Positions 53,961-64,000 of a stretch of DNA of 64,000 bases are shown here, piece after piece; position 1 is the first letter of the stretch, and each line of letters opens with the position of its first letter. The notes under the pieces were generated by a model. It saw nothing but the letters and a program-made list of their open reading frames with translations, searched no databases and was not told the origin of the DNA. Origin of the DNA: Symbiodinium natans (lineage: Eukaryota; Sar; Dinophyceae; Suessiales; Symbiodiniaceae); assembly GCA_905221605.1 (NCBI GenBank), contig CAJNDS010002602.1:248001-312000 (forward strand), read 5' to 3'. Both the position numbers and the translations under genes were made by a program.

Positions 53961-54263
53961 ACAGAAGAGCCAGGTGCAGCGGCCATGCTGCTTGCGTTGC
54001 CGAAGCAAGATCTGGAGCCTCTGCAAGCTGATCCCAACACCAACCTGACGGCAGAGGACGTGGGTGGGAGTCATGCTCACCGAAACCTGAGGATCTTTGA
54101 GTCACCTACCGGCGCCAAACTGTTAAACAAACTGTTAAACAAACTGTTAAACAAACTGTTAAACAAACTGTTAAACAAACTGTTAAACAAACTGTTAAAC
54201 TACACGTGTGAAGTACACAGGAAGCGAGTATGCCGGTGCTCTCCATACCATCGCTTCCCATGA
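53961..54263 (+). CDS. Candidate exon containing a 12-bp repeat
   Basis: The + frame reads AAMLLALPKQDLEPLQADPN, TNLTAEDVGGSHAHRN and FESPTGAK, then enters the tandem repeat as (LLNK)n and ends at 54263. The first part looks like protein. Because the repeat unit is a multiple of three it preserves the frame. Unknown family. The opposing frame through the repeat reads (TVCL)n and is less likely. Confidence 0.35.
   Translation, partial: TEEPGAAAMLLALPKQDLEPLQADPNTNLTAEDVGGSHAHRNLRIFESPTGAKLLNKLLNKLLNKLLNKLLNKLLNKLLNYTCEVHRKRVCRCSPYHRFP
54117..54200. repeat. 12-bp tandem repeat, about seven copies
   Basis: Unit AAACTGTTAAAC (AAAC alternating with TGTT) repeated without error over about 84 bp. 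Perfect copies indicate recent expansion. Confidence 0.95.
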
Positions 54264-55105
54264 AAGACTTGGCATCATGGCTGGCCAATCCTGACGCATG
54301 GCTGACATTGGCCGACCTGAGATGCCTTGCAGCCTCTGCTGTTGTTTGAGCCTCCCGTCTCAGGCTGCTATCCAAAGAGCGCCTGAGAGCACCCTCTCCA
54401 CCCTCGATTCCAACCTTCGCCCATGTATGCCCACGTATCCAGCCCACTGCAAAGTAGCCACATGCGGCAACAGACGTTGCAAAAGTTTGAGAGTCTGAGT
54501 CTGATGCCACGAAGCGGGTACCGTGTGCAAGGCCCCCACAGCGGACGGACGTTGCACACGCTAGTTGCATACTCACGTCAAGAATCCACATCGACAGGCT
54601 GTTTGATGTTGTGTGCAAAGCCTGGCTTTTGTGACCCCTTCAGCTGTCGATCCTAGAATAACCTATGCAGCACTACCTCTCGCTACAAACGGAGCACACA
54701 GACTTCCTTGGCGCAGCGTAGCTTGCAGCATCTTGTCGCACATAAACACCTCGGCCCTTGTCAGCTGCACTCAGCTCAGGCTGAGAAAATCGGCATCCAG
54801 CCCCTTGTTCGAGAAGTAAGGAGATTTCCGATCTGGCACTACATGTTGATTCACTGATGCGACTTGGGAAGCTCACTGCACGAGGCTCTATGGCGGGGAA
54901 GGCGCTTTCCAAGCTGCTCTGAAGGGTGCCAGGCCAGGTAAAAGGCGCTCACGACCATTGCTTTGATGCTTGTCTTCTGTCAGGGATGCTGGAGTTCCCA
55001 ATGATGTCCTCGAGGCTCGCCATCACGTACTGGAGCAGTGACGGTGGAGCTTCCAGAAAGAGAGAAGTGTGTAGCGCTGCTCGAAGCGTGGCCGAGAGGC
55101 CGCAG
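54264..55105. other. Unresolved stretch
   Basis: Overlapping ORFs on both strands (for example 54106-54618 minus) without motifs. No reliable exon. Possibly the 5' region of the following coiled-coil gene. Confidence 0.4.
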
Positions 55106-57610
55106 TGAGGGAGGCCGAGCAGCGGCGTGCCGAGGAGAAGCTGCAGGTCCAGTGGATAGTGGATCGAAGTTTCGGAGAAAAAGGTAACACGCCAGACCGC
55201 ACCTCACATATCCGCACATCATCGTAGGGTTGTACAGGAATGGTCGCTTTACCAATTGAAGTTGCATGTCATTGCAGAGGCGGTCATGAAGAGCTCCGAC
55301 CCGGCAAAGATCCAGGAAGCATTGGACGCTCGGTCGGCCGTAGAGATCCTGTGGACAGATCCTGTGGACTCATGGAGGTCAAGAAAAGGCGTTCAGGCGT
55401 TCAAAGTTCAGAGCGTTCACCATCCCCCCGGCCCGCGCCCGGCCACCAGAAAACACCCGCGGGGCTGCAGTGCTGAGGTGTGGGCCTGGCTTCTAAGACG
55501 GTTTAAGAATCTCAAGACCTCAACCAGGGTAACCAGGGTCCGGGTCGAAGGCCTGGAAGTTAGTCAACATAGGCATACAGAAACGGCGTGGCTTGCGCAC
55601 AGTGTCGGCCATGTATGTGCGGGCTCAAGATCTTGCAAGGATCTCGCCTTGCAATTCGGAGCTGAGAGTGACCTCATTGAGCAGGCGTTCCGATGATGTC
55701 CTTGTTGCTTGTGGTACGCCTTTCAACTTGGGTTCTGCTGTCATCACGCCAGTATATAGTTAAATCCGCCGAGCCCATTAGTTCGGCGGGCGCACAGATG
55801 ATAGGAGAGTTCGAGGAGCGGTGGGATAAGGCACGAGCTCATGTTCGAGACTAGGTAAAACCTGTTCATGTTCGTTCAATATCAGCAAAGGCTTTCTTCT
55901 TTCCTCTTGTAGGCAGTACGAAGACGGGAGTTTTACTAAGGAAGTGACGTATTTGCCTTCCCATTGAGGTCAGAAGGTCAGAACAAGGCCTGACCTATGC
56001 TTAGCAGAAGAGTCAGAGGCTCACTTTCCATTCCTCGTTGGCATGAGCAAAAAGAATCCTTAGGCCAGGGAGCTTTTGTTTCTGAACAAGAGCAGTGAGG
56101 CAAGAAAGTGGTCAACACCGAAAAACAAACATAAAAACACAAAAAGTGTTAGAGCCGCCAGTTGTCCAAGACTCTTCGGAGAGCCAGAGAACCAAGCCAA
56201 CAGAATCCCATGAATCGACAGCGAGAGAAACAAGTCTTGCAACCTGCCATGACGATAATCAGAGAATGCCAGCAAAATACAGAGACAGCTACTGGGACAA
56301 CGCAGAACAATTTACAGAGATCATAGAGCTCATGAGCTCCAGCGCCCTCGGCCCTTCGGCCCTCCACAGGGCAGGGTCTGCAAACTTTGTTGAGGCTTCT
56401 GAAGGATATACCGGGATGACCCCTTCAGACTCCAGCCGATTGGCCAAAATTCCCAGCGAAGTACTGCAACTTCCCGCCCGAAGCGCCGATTCGGGCATCA
56501 ACTTTGAAAGGCAAAGCGAAAGCTGACAGAGCTTCAGCTGGAGGCCAGCTACCAGTAGTGGGCATCTGTTAGGCAGCCGTTCCAAGCGTCCAGCAATTGG
56601 CAGCTGTTTCGTTACCTGATGAAGGCAGACTTGGCAAACATCCATGCGAACTGCAATGAGTTCACGCGTGTGCATGAGCTCATCGACAATGCGAAGGCAT
56701 CATGCTAACGGCCGAGCGCGCGCAGGGTTGACAGCACAAGCATTGCTAGAGCTGGCCACGGGGACTTGGCCCGACGCAGCTGCCCTGAGGCGCTGAATGT
56801 GGGCGACACTTCAGCAGCCGAAACGTGCATCTTGGCCGACATTGGCCGACTAAACTGCAGCCATGATCAGCACTTCCTTGAAGCTATCAACGTGCGCGAA
56901 AAATATTCTTCCTGTTGGCATGAAATTTTTCCAGCAACGATTAGCCTTCACATTGCAGGGTTTTCATGATGGCTTTTCTGCAAGTTGTGATTGCTTCTGC
57001 ACGCATGTGAGAGCATGCCAGCTCAGGCCGTCACGACCTCGCCGTGAAGGCTCTCCATGCGGCTGTGGGTCTCGGCTCTGGCTGTGAGGCGGGCCCCAGG
57101 GTAGTTGCTCTTGATGAAATTCAAATGAGCTGTACTTCATGGTTCATTCTTGGATTAGCCCATCCATGCCCATCCATAATCTACAGCCAATGGAAGGCAG
57201 TTTGGGACACCTGAGGGCAGCCAAGTGTAGCCCAGGCACCCTTGGCCGTGGCGGTTGCATGGTGCGAGCTTGCGGAGGTCCTCTCAGGCACCATCCAAAA
57301 GGCGAAGCAGGACTCGGAAAAGGTTTGCATCAGTCATGGGTGGCCACTGCTTGCACCAGCCGTCCTGCCGTCGGTCTCCTGGTCTGAGCATGCAGCCGAA
57401 ACCGCGGCATGTAAGAAGCGACTGGGAAGGACTGTGAGCAGCAGGCGCGATGTCAGTCTCGGACGTTTGCACTCGGTGGCAATGTCCTTTTGAGCATGTT
57501 TGATAGTAATGCCCTTGCTACCTGAGAGGTGGCTGAAGCTTCCAGACGAGGTTACTTTGCAGTCGCAGCTGTCGCTGCCGTGGTGATTTTAGCAGGACGG
57601 CCATGGATTA
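55106..57610 (+). CDS. Coiled-coil protein with C-terminal membrane segment
   Basis: + strand exons: about 55106-55170 (REAEQRRAEEKLQVQWIVDR, charged coiled coil); 55280-55342 (AVMKSSDPAKIQEALDARSA-V, GA donor at 55343); 55640 onward (DLALQFGAESDLIEQAFR); about 56604-56696 (LFRYLMKADLANIHANCNEF then TRVHELIDNAK, GC donor at 56697); 57236-57322 (APLAVAVAWCELAEVLSGTI then QKAKQDSEK, GT donor); and 57529 onward (VAEASRRGYFAVAAVAAVVI-LAGRPW), a single hydrophobic helix. The joins 55342/55640 and 56696/57236 are in frame with AG|GA and AG|GC acceptors. The layout suggests a tail-anchored helical protein. No family recognised. A frame at 56280-56526 (EQFTEIIELMSSSALGP) may be another exon. Start and stop not fixed. 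Confidence 0.5.
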
Positions 57611-60235
57611 AACACGCAATCAAAATACATAGTCAAGCCAGGTACCATTGCGTATCACCAAGTACGGAGAAACAAAGTCTTAACGTATCATTGGTTAATT
57701 CATTTGCAAGTTGTTCTTTATGCGTATCCATCCAATATACAGGTGTTCCACTCTCTGAAGAGCTCGAAGCTCCAAAATCATAGCGAACGGAGAGCGTCTC
57801 AAAGCCTGAGACCTTGGCATCCTGTCTTCGGCACGCCACGTGTCATCGCGAGAGGCATTGGCTTCAACGATCCTTCATAGAAGTTCTCTAGCTGACAAAC
57901 CACATCCCGACTGCACACCAGTGGTGTGTCATCATGGCGCCGCTCCAACGTCCGGACACTATCGCTCTATCTTGATCGAGCACAGCGAGGAAGGCGGAGG
58001 TTCAGTTTTGTAGATGACAATCAGGTGGCGCGCAGACCATCAGCACTGGATATTCCCAACATTCAGCGCAGTGCATACATGCTGTTCTTAACAAGCGAGG
58101 ATTTCACTGAGCCTGGGGGCCTCTACAGTGAGCACAGTATAGTGTACGTCTGCGGCGTGCGACCGGCCGCGGGGGGAGTAAATATGGTCGCGTGATGTCG
58201 CGTGGTCCGAATCTGTTGCTTGTTCATTCGCAAATGCATCAGCCACTGCATTGCATGTGTCTTGACACCGAGCAGGCTCAAGTCAACATCACAGATTATC
58301 AATCCACCTCGCGCGCTCGTTCGATAGATTACTGCGTAGAGAATCGTAGGGACCAGATTTATGGTTTTCAAGACAGAAAAGGTTGGTCTGCCGTGTTTTT
58401 GTCTTCCGTCGGGTAGTAAACTCATCGTCGCAGATCATCGCCAAGCCCCGAAAAGTGTCGGTCAAACAACCGTACCGCTACAACATTTGCCGACTTGCAC
58501 CGACACTTTGGTGAAGCCTCGGAAGTTGCGCGGGAAGGGGCACCTGCAGCACCTGCAGCACCTCCCGTGAGGAGTGTGTCTGGTTATGAGCCGGAAGCGT
58601 GCAGAGGCCCGGGGCTCTGCTCAGTTGTTTATATGTCTAAATGGGCAGTTTTCTCAATTCGGGTCCCTTTAGGTTTTAAAGGTGCCGTAGTATTATCAAA
58701 AAGGGACCTAATCTAGAGAACTACCCAAGTTCCAATCCGCATCTTTGGATTCCAGGCGCCGCCTTCACAAAGTCCTGGAGGTATTGAGCTGCTGGAGACC
58801 AACGAAGTTTCCTAAGGTTCTGAGAGCGCCTGAGTCAGAAGGATCCGGGGTGGTTTTGGGTTTCTGCCTTGCAGCTTGTTGATGGCCGCTTGTGATGCAA
58901 AACGGCCAGCCTGACCAGCATCAATTGGAACAATGCAGATGCTCGAAAAATAGCGCGATCGAGGTGTCATGCCTTGATGTTGTAGGGCCTGCATGCCTTT
59001 TTGATTGGAGGCAACCGTGCTGAATTCGTTTCTCTTCTTCGGGATGAGTGATGCAACGTGTGAAACGACAGGCTTTGTGCATTCGGATGTGGCAGGAAGG
59101 TTGAGCCTGGCATCCTCTCCAGCCGCAGACTCCTCTTCACAGCGACGAAGGTGGCAAGTGTGCAAACCCTGAAAGCTTCAGACGTTGTGGACTGAAACTT
59201 GCAGCTTGCACCATCTTGCACACTAGTGACACTACTGACTACTGCAAGCACGGAGTCTGTCTGACAGGCCGAGCAATCCTGCACCTGACCCAGCTCATCT
59301 CCAACCACAGAATGTCCACAAGGCAGAGAGCAAATCGCAATTGGGTTGTTTCAGTTGTCATGACCGTCGCAGAACCACAATTCCAAGCGCCGCTGTTGAG
59401 CTGTGAATCGGAATAGATTGAGCAGAGTGTATTTGATGATGCCATTGCCCTTCAGTTGTGGACTTCCATCTCCCCACATGTGTGTGAAGGTACAGAGACG
59501 GCCCGCTCCAAGGCGTGACGCCATTGTCAAATCAATGTCAGGTCCACGCATGATTCAGAAATAGAATTTGGCCAACCATCTAAGCAACCGTGCATGGCAG
59601 ACTCTCACGGCATGTTTGCCTTGTACAGCACGGCTTCAATGTACCGTCTACATCTACCTCTGTGACAAAGAGCGTGGCGACAATCAAGCATATCTTGGAA
59701 CCCAAGCCGGTCTACAGGTTGCTGGACGTCAGCTTTTGCTACTGCAGCGTTTTTCCAAGTATTTGTCATGACTCGTACCCAGTGTACTGTAGGTCATCCA
59801 GCTTTCGTGCGACACGGGCACATTGGAGAACGCATCGTGCCGTGGCGTTTCAGAAACATGTTTGACACGTACAGCACCTGGAAGTCACTTCGCCACCTCA
59901 GCCTTAGCTCAGCCTTTGCTGTGCACAGTCCAGGCATGCCCTGCCACGAGCACCGAGCGCCCTCGACATTTCTGTCGTGCTCGGGACACGCGGACGCTGG
60001 GTCGCTTTCAGCAAAAGATGTGGCCATGCAATCATGCACGCTCCGCATTGAACCACGGAGCTTTGCTGGTGTGCATCTGAACAAGCCAAGGAGCAGCACA
60101 CTGTCGCACGTGGAGATCATCCGTGCGAAGCAAATAGTAGTTAACGGTTGCTTGCTCAGTGGCTAAGCCGGCAGGGTAAAAAGAAAGGGGCAAGGGGGGT
60201 GGCAGCTAAACCGGGCCCTTGCAGGCTTTGACGAG
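57611..60235. other. Unresolved stretch with candidate exons
   Basis: + strand candidates: 57955-58010 (GHYRSILIEHSEEGGG) or the overlapping frame 57926-58195 (RRRFSFVDDNQVARRPSALD), 58492-58570 (HRHFGEASEVAREGAPAAPA), 59640-59760 (two frames, YIYLCDKERGDNQAYLG or TSVTKSVATIKHILEPKPVY), and 59790-59900 (GHIGERIVPWRFRNMFDTYS). A 9-bp CACCTGCAG repeat lies at 58540-58562. No family recognised; 58630-59560 has opposing ORFs of no clear merit. Confidence 0.3.
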
Positions 60236-60270
60236 GTTTTAGGCTTTAGGGTTTAGGTTCAGGGTTTACC
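60236..60270. repeat. Degenerate TTTAGGG-like sequence
   Basis: GGCTTTAGGGTTTAGGTTCA followed by GGGTTTACC: two to four telomere-type heptads with errors, close to the opposing ORF and the RCC1-like gene. Confidence 0.7.
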
Positions 60271-60676
60271 GAACTATGATAGGGGATTGAAACCAAAATG
60301 TGCCAAGATAAGTTACTTGGATTCTCATACGGGTGCCGAGATTTTCAAAAACACGAGTGTTGAAACGCCGAATATTGTGTGCCGGAGGGTGAATGAAAAA
60401 GTATAGAGAATATTGGTTGCCAGATTCAAAGATCAAGATAATTAAAAGGAAAATGATCATAGGACCTGCAGCAATCGAAAAGCCCGCCACCGCCCCGAAT
60501 GAAACCCTAGGTCCTATCTCTGTCGCTCCAGAACGGATTCCCAACCTTTTGAGGTGGTCTTTCACCAGTCTGAGTCTCTGGCTCCACTCGGGCAGCCTCT
60601 CGCCCGTCCAGTAAGGCATGCACCCTTTGACCTTCCTCCCCACCACCAGCATTGTTTTCTGCAGCCTCATTGGCAA
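60266..60676 (-). CDS. Candidate single-span membrane protein
   Basis: Minus-strand ORF of 136 codons. It reads MPYWTGERLPEWSQRLRLVK near the start, then FGAVAGFSIAAGPMIIFLLI and ILIFESG, one strong hydrophobic helix. A second minus frame (60507-60812) overlaps it, and opposite orientation to all identified genes lowers confidence. No family recognised. Confidence 0.3.
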   Translation of the reverse strand: MPMRLQKTMLVVGRKVKGCMPYWTGERLPEWSQRLRLVKDHLKRLGIRSGATEIGPRVSFGAVAGFSIAAGPMIIFLLIILIFESGNQYSLYFFIHPPAHNIRRFNTRVFENLGTRMRIQVTYLGTFWFQSPIIVR

Positions 60677-61065
60677 TTTGCAGCGGTCCAGATTCAGATC
60701 GACGGTGCATCATATCAATGGCCATGAAGAACGTTTGAATGTTTCCAAACCCACATCTGGGCTCATAGCCTACGGGGCAACCAAAAGGGGAGAAGGAAAT
60801 TAGGGTTATCACCCATTGAGGTCAATAAATCGTTTTCAAGTTCCAACCCTTCACTCCCTGAAAGGGGACCACCAACCAGGCTAAGGGGGGTCCAGCGAAG
60901 GAATGACCAGCCTAAGCGAACACAACCACCAGGCCCAAGCCCAACACCCGCAACTCTCAACCACACACATTTCTCTTCTTTGGTTGTGGCGGTCAATGCC
61001 ATCTTGAGCCACATGTACATTTGCACATGTTCACAAACTGATACGATGCTCTTGCATCTCCGCAT

Positions 61066-61136
61066 AGGGATTAGGGTTTAGTGTTTGGGGTTTAGGGTTC
61101 AGGGTTTAGAGTTCGGTGTTTGGGGTTTAGGGTTGA
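61066..61136. repeat. Interstitial TTTAGGG-like array
   Basis: About ten degenerate heptads (GGGTTTA, GGGTTCA, GGTTTAGAGTT, GGGTTTAGGG) over 70 bp, ending about 35 bp before the ATG of the RCC1-like gene. TTTAGGG is the telomere unit of plants and many algae, including dinoflagellates. An internal array can mark a healed break or telomerase-mediated insertion. Confidence 0.8.
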
Positions 61137-61170
61137 GTGAGGGCAAGCGAGCACCCTTCCAGCCAGAGCA

Positions 61171-62602
61171 ATGTCCGTTGAAATCAATGTCGCGCTTCTC
61201 AGCGGCGACTCGATGTCCATGAACTGTTCGCTGGATTCTCTCTTGGTGGAAGTGAAGGTCACTGCGCAGCTGCACTTTAAGAAAGGCTTTCTGAGACTAG
61301 TATCGGCCAGCTCCACCTTGCTAGACCCGATGAGCACTGTGCGAGACTTGGGCGAGAACAGGAGCGTCACTGCCATCCCGCATTCTGTGACTGTGAGCTC
61401 CATGAAATTTGGAGAGAGCTTCTTCGCGATTTCAAGCTCTGGACATGTAGTGCCTTGGGGGCAAGATAATTATGTGCCGCAAGGCCTACAGGACGTGCGT
61501 TGCATCCACGTAGCTACTTACGCCTGCGCTGCCATCCGTTTTGATGGCACTGTAGCCTCCTGGGGCGTCACTGATCAAGGTGGCGACGGCAGCGAGGTGC
61601 AAAGCCCTTTGACAGATGTGGTGCAACTTCAAGCCACAAGTGGCGCCTTCGCTGCCATCCGGGCCGATGGAACAGTTGTAACTTGGGGAAACCCGGACGA
61701 GGGAGGCGACAGCAGCCAGGTGCAGGAGCAATTGACACAGGTGGTCCACATCCAGGCAAGTGCCATGGGGTTTGCTGCTATCAAGGCTGACGGCCAAGTA
61801 GTTACTTGGGGCGGCCCATCACCTTCATGACGCAGAGGTGCAAAGGAAACTGAGAAATGTCACACAGATTCAGGCAACCGGCCTCACTTTTGCAGCCGTC
61901 ACTGCAGATGGATTGGTAGCCACCTGGGGCCTTTCAAACATGGAAGGGGACAGTAGTGAGGTCCAAGCACAATTGCGAGATGTTCACAGAATCCAGGCAA
62001 GCGGCAGTGCTTTTGCCGCCATCCGAAGCAATGGCACGGTTGTCACCTGGGGAGACCCAAACATGGGCGGTGACAGCAGTAAAGTGGCAGGTCAGTTGAA
62101 TAGCGTCCGAGAGATTCAGTCAAACGGAAGGGCTTTTGCTGCCATCCGGTCCGACGGGACAGTTGTGACGTGGGGCTGTCCGGGAGCCGGAGGTGACACG
62201 GGGGAGGCTGAGCAGCAGCTCACTGGAATCCTGCAGGTTCAGGCGAGTTGTGATGCATTTGCTGCTATTCGTACTGGCGGTCAGGTAGTTGCCTGGGGTG
62301 ATCCGAAGAAGGGTGGTGACTGCAGGCTGGTCCAGGATCAGCTGTTCAATGTCCAGCAGGTCCAGTCCACTGCAGGTGCCTTCGCAGCCTTGCGAAGCGA
62401 CGGTCGGGTCATAACATGGGGCGATCCAGGCTGCGGTGGTGACAGTAGCCAGGTTCAGGGCCAACTGGAGCAAGTTCTGCAGATTCAGTCCAACGGTGGT
62501 GCCTTTGTTGCTCTCCGGAATGATGGAAGGTTAGTGACGTGGGGACGTCCAAGCAGCGGTGGTGACAGTAGTGACGTTCAGGAGCAGTTCAAGCTGTTGT
62601 GA
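61171..62602 (+). pseudogene. Ubiquitin-like/RCC1-like repeat protein, split by a frameshift
   Basis: The ATG at 61171 opens MSVEINVALLSGDSMSMNCS then LDSLLVEVKVTAQLHF, a ubiquitin-like fold pattern (about residues 1-75), as in dinoflagellate proteins often annotated HERC-like. From about residue 95 there are ten WG-containing repeats with a 41-residue period, consensus FAAIRSDGTVVTWGDPxxGG then DSSxVQxQL. Such proteins are predicted beta-propellers; partners unknown. The first frame stops at TGA 61828-61830 inside repeat 4 (TWGGPSPS); the second frame resumes the repeat at once (DAEVQRKLRNV) and runs to TGA at 62600-62602. The spacing from Trp to Gln in the damaged repeat is 37 nt, against 42 in intact repeats, so five bases are missing. 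No intron is needed. It may be a young pseudogene or a sequencing error. Confidence 0.85.
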
Positions 62603-62672
62603 GGAAAAAATCATACACACTACCTAAAAGGGCCCATACAAGGAGCTGTTAGTATAAGAGGAGCATCCCAAC

Positions 62673-62712
62673 TTAACCCGAAACCCTAAACCCTAAACCT
62701 AAAACTATAAAC
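62673..62712. repeat. Degenerate CCCTAAA-like sequence
   Basis: CCCGAAACCCTAAACCCTAA followed by ACCTAAAAC: telomere-like heptads in the opposite orientation to those upstream of the gene at 61066-61136. With 61066-61136 they bracket the RCC1-like gene in inverted orientation. Confidence 0.75.
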
Positions 62713-62997
62713 AATCCTTGGAATTTTGGGAATCACCCGGATCTGAAAATTCCCAGAATTTTCGGAATCACCCGGATTGAGGTCCGGGTTGGATTTAAGG
62801 TTCCAGCCCAACAGTGATGACGTGGGTGCCCCTTCACCTTCAAGGAAATCTTCAAGGAAATCTCTTGGTCCAGGGTAGTTCCGATGACGGTCGCCGCCCG
62901 CCAGCTGTTCAAGGGCGTTCGGCCTCACGATCACATATCAGCAACAGCTCTCGAAAAATCCTAGGAGTTTTTAAAATTCCGGGAATTGTCGGGATCC

Positions 62998-63050
62998 CCC
63001 GGGTTCAGGGTTTTACGCTTTACGGTGTAGGGTTTTGGGGTTTAATGTTG
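62998..63050. repeat. Degenerate TTTAGGG-like sequence
   Basis: GGGTTCAGGGTTTTACGC... GTAGGGTTTTGGGGTTTA; decayed heptads in the same orientation as the array at 61066. Confidence 0.65.
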
Positions 63051-63734
63051 GACTGGCTTTAGTGAGAAGGGGCACTATTATGCGATGTTCCGGAAATCCT
63101 ATAGGGGACCCCCCATTGTTTAGGGTGGCCCTCAATTATGCGATGTTTGCCGGCCGGGGTTGAAGGGCGGGGGGCCGGGGAGCCAAAAACTAAAAACAGT
63201 TTTGAATAAGAAACTCCGGAATTTTTGGTGTCCAGCCTTATTTAAATTCCATTTAAAATTTCATTACGAAACAGACCCCCAAACAATTTTCCAAGGGAGT
63301 AGCCCACGAGCTGCCCTGATTCGCTTTAGCAAGTTGTTTCGGTGGTCCGCATTTATGCGGAGCCCCAGCGACCGTGGAGCTACAAAGCCTGGAAAGCTTA
63401 GACCCTCAAGCTTCAAGGCTTCCCCTCAACCCTCGACCCCTAGCCGCCCTACCCCCAGCCCCGTCCCAGCCCCAGCCCACACTATTCAGGATCCCCGAAA
63501 ACCCCAAAATTGTTTGGGGGGCGGGGGGGGGGGGGACCCCTACGTACTAAAGCGAGTCCAACATTAATAGAAATTGTATAGGGTTTGTGTCCGGAGTTTT
63601 GTCGTGTTTTGGGGGGGTTTGTTTTTTGCTTTTGCTGTAATGGTTTGGGTTCTGTCGGGTGTGGTGGGGGGTGGGTGGTTTTGGGGTGGTGAGGGGTTGG
63701 GGCTGAAAGGCTGGGGTTTTGGGGGGTTTTCCCG

Positions 63735-64000
63735 AATGCCCGTGGTGGTGGTCCCGTGGTGGTGGTCCGTGGTCCCGTGGTGGTTCGTCGTGGTGGTCCC
63801 ACAGCGTGGTGGTGGTCGCGTGGTGGTGGTCGCGTGGTGGTGGTGCTCCTTTGGTAGTGGTGGCGGTGTCCGTGGTGGTGGTGGTGGTGGTGGTGGTGGT
63901 GGTGGTGGTGGTGGTGGTGGTGGTGGTGGTGGTGGTGGTGGTCCCTGGTGGCCGTGGTGGTTGTCCCGTGGTGGTGGTCCCATGGCGGTGGTCCACGGTG
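63735..64000. repeat. (GGT)n-rich minisatellite at window end
   Basis: About 265 bp made of GGTGGTGGTCCCGTGGT-like units, with a pure (GGT)n run of about 75 bp at 63868-63942. It continues to the window edge. Pro-rich and Thr-rich ORFs on the minus strand are artefacts. Confidence 0.95.

Larger units (their letters stand above)
62603..63734. other. Non-coding, low-complexity 3' flank
   Basis: No gene. The segment 62700-62790 and again 62955-63010 repeats 'gaattttgggaatcacccgg'-type text (consensus AATTCC-GGGAAT-CACCCGG) three times. Fragments such as GTGATGACGTGGGTGCCCC (62814) resemble pieces of the RCC1-like coding sequence. Poly-G at 63518-63534. Several homopurine runs. Confidence 0.6.

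Noticed and set aside
63482-63996. Pro-rich and Thr-rich minus-strand ORFs
   Set aside because: Produced by the GGT repeat at the window end.

Overview
The window looks like nuclear DNA of a dinoflagellate, probably close to Symbiodiniaceae. Four observations point there. (1) Genes that can be reassembled by homology are cut into many short exons (about 20-110 nt). Their introns mostly begin with GC or GA instead of GT, and almost all acceptors read AG|G. (2) Every gene identified by conserved motifs lies on the + strand, as in a unidirectional gene cluster. (3) Several families are ones that dinoflagellates have expanded: DUF4116 repeats, short 41-residue RCC1-like repeats behind a ubiquitin-like N-terminus, EF-hand proteins, WD40 proteins and bacterial-PH-like proteins. 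(4) Degenerate TTTAGGG-type sequence recurs in intergenic DNA. Long uninterrupted ORFs are a poor guide here; most conserved exons are far shorter than the ORFs that overlap them, so exon limits below come from motif continuity and splice sites.

Layout. 1-6012: gene-free, purine/pyrimidine-biased repeat block with a 0.9 kb direct duplication (56-966 / 5041-6012), a 0.45 kb duplication, a 190-bp triplication with a GA expansion, and a perfect 25-bp hairpin. 6146-9059: DUF4116-repeat gene. 9060-15270: few supportable exons; a striking 128-bp-arm inverted repeat at 12437-12769. 15281-19325: EF-hand gene followed by coiled-coil exons, perhaps one gene. 24357-25510: WD40 gene (WDR27-like). 26551-27305: exons of unknown function. 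27493-28679: bacterial-PH-like protein. 33778-36310: two unknown genes, the second a membrane protein. 36419-36832: long CA/CGCA microsatellite. 40557-45902: complete enolase gene, 22 core exons giving an intact 435-residue frame with every catalytic residue. 47091-50776: purple-acid-phosphatase-type metallophosphoesterase with all five metal-binding blocks. 55106-57610: coiled-coil protein with a C-terminal membrane segment. 61171-62602: apparently intronless ubiquitin-like/RCC1-like gene, split by one frameshift and flanked by telomere-like sequence. 62603-64000: low-complexity DNA ending in a GGT repeat.

Functionally these are unrelated housekeeping, signalling and repeat-protein genes in one orientation. 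Nothing suggests an operon or a shared pathway. The most informative feature is the intron system: of 21 introns between the 22 core enolase exons, 12 appear to start with GC, 7 with GT and 2 with GA, and GA donors recur in the DUF4116, WD40, PH-like, phosphatase and coiled-coil genes. No CRISPR array, tRNA, rRNA or intact transposon was recognised.
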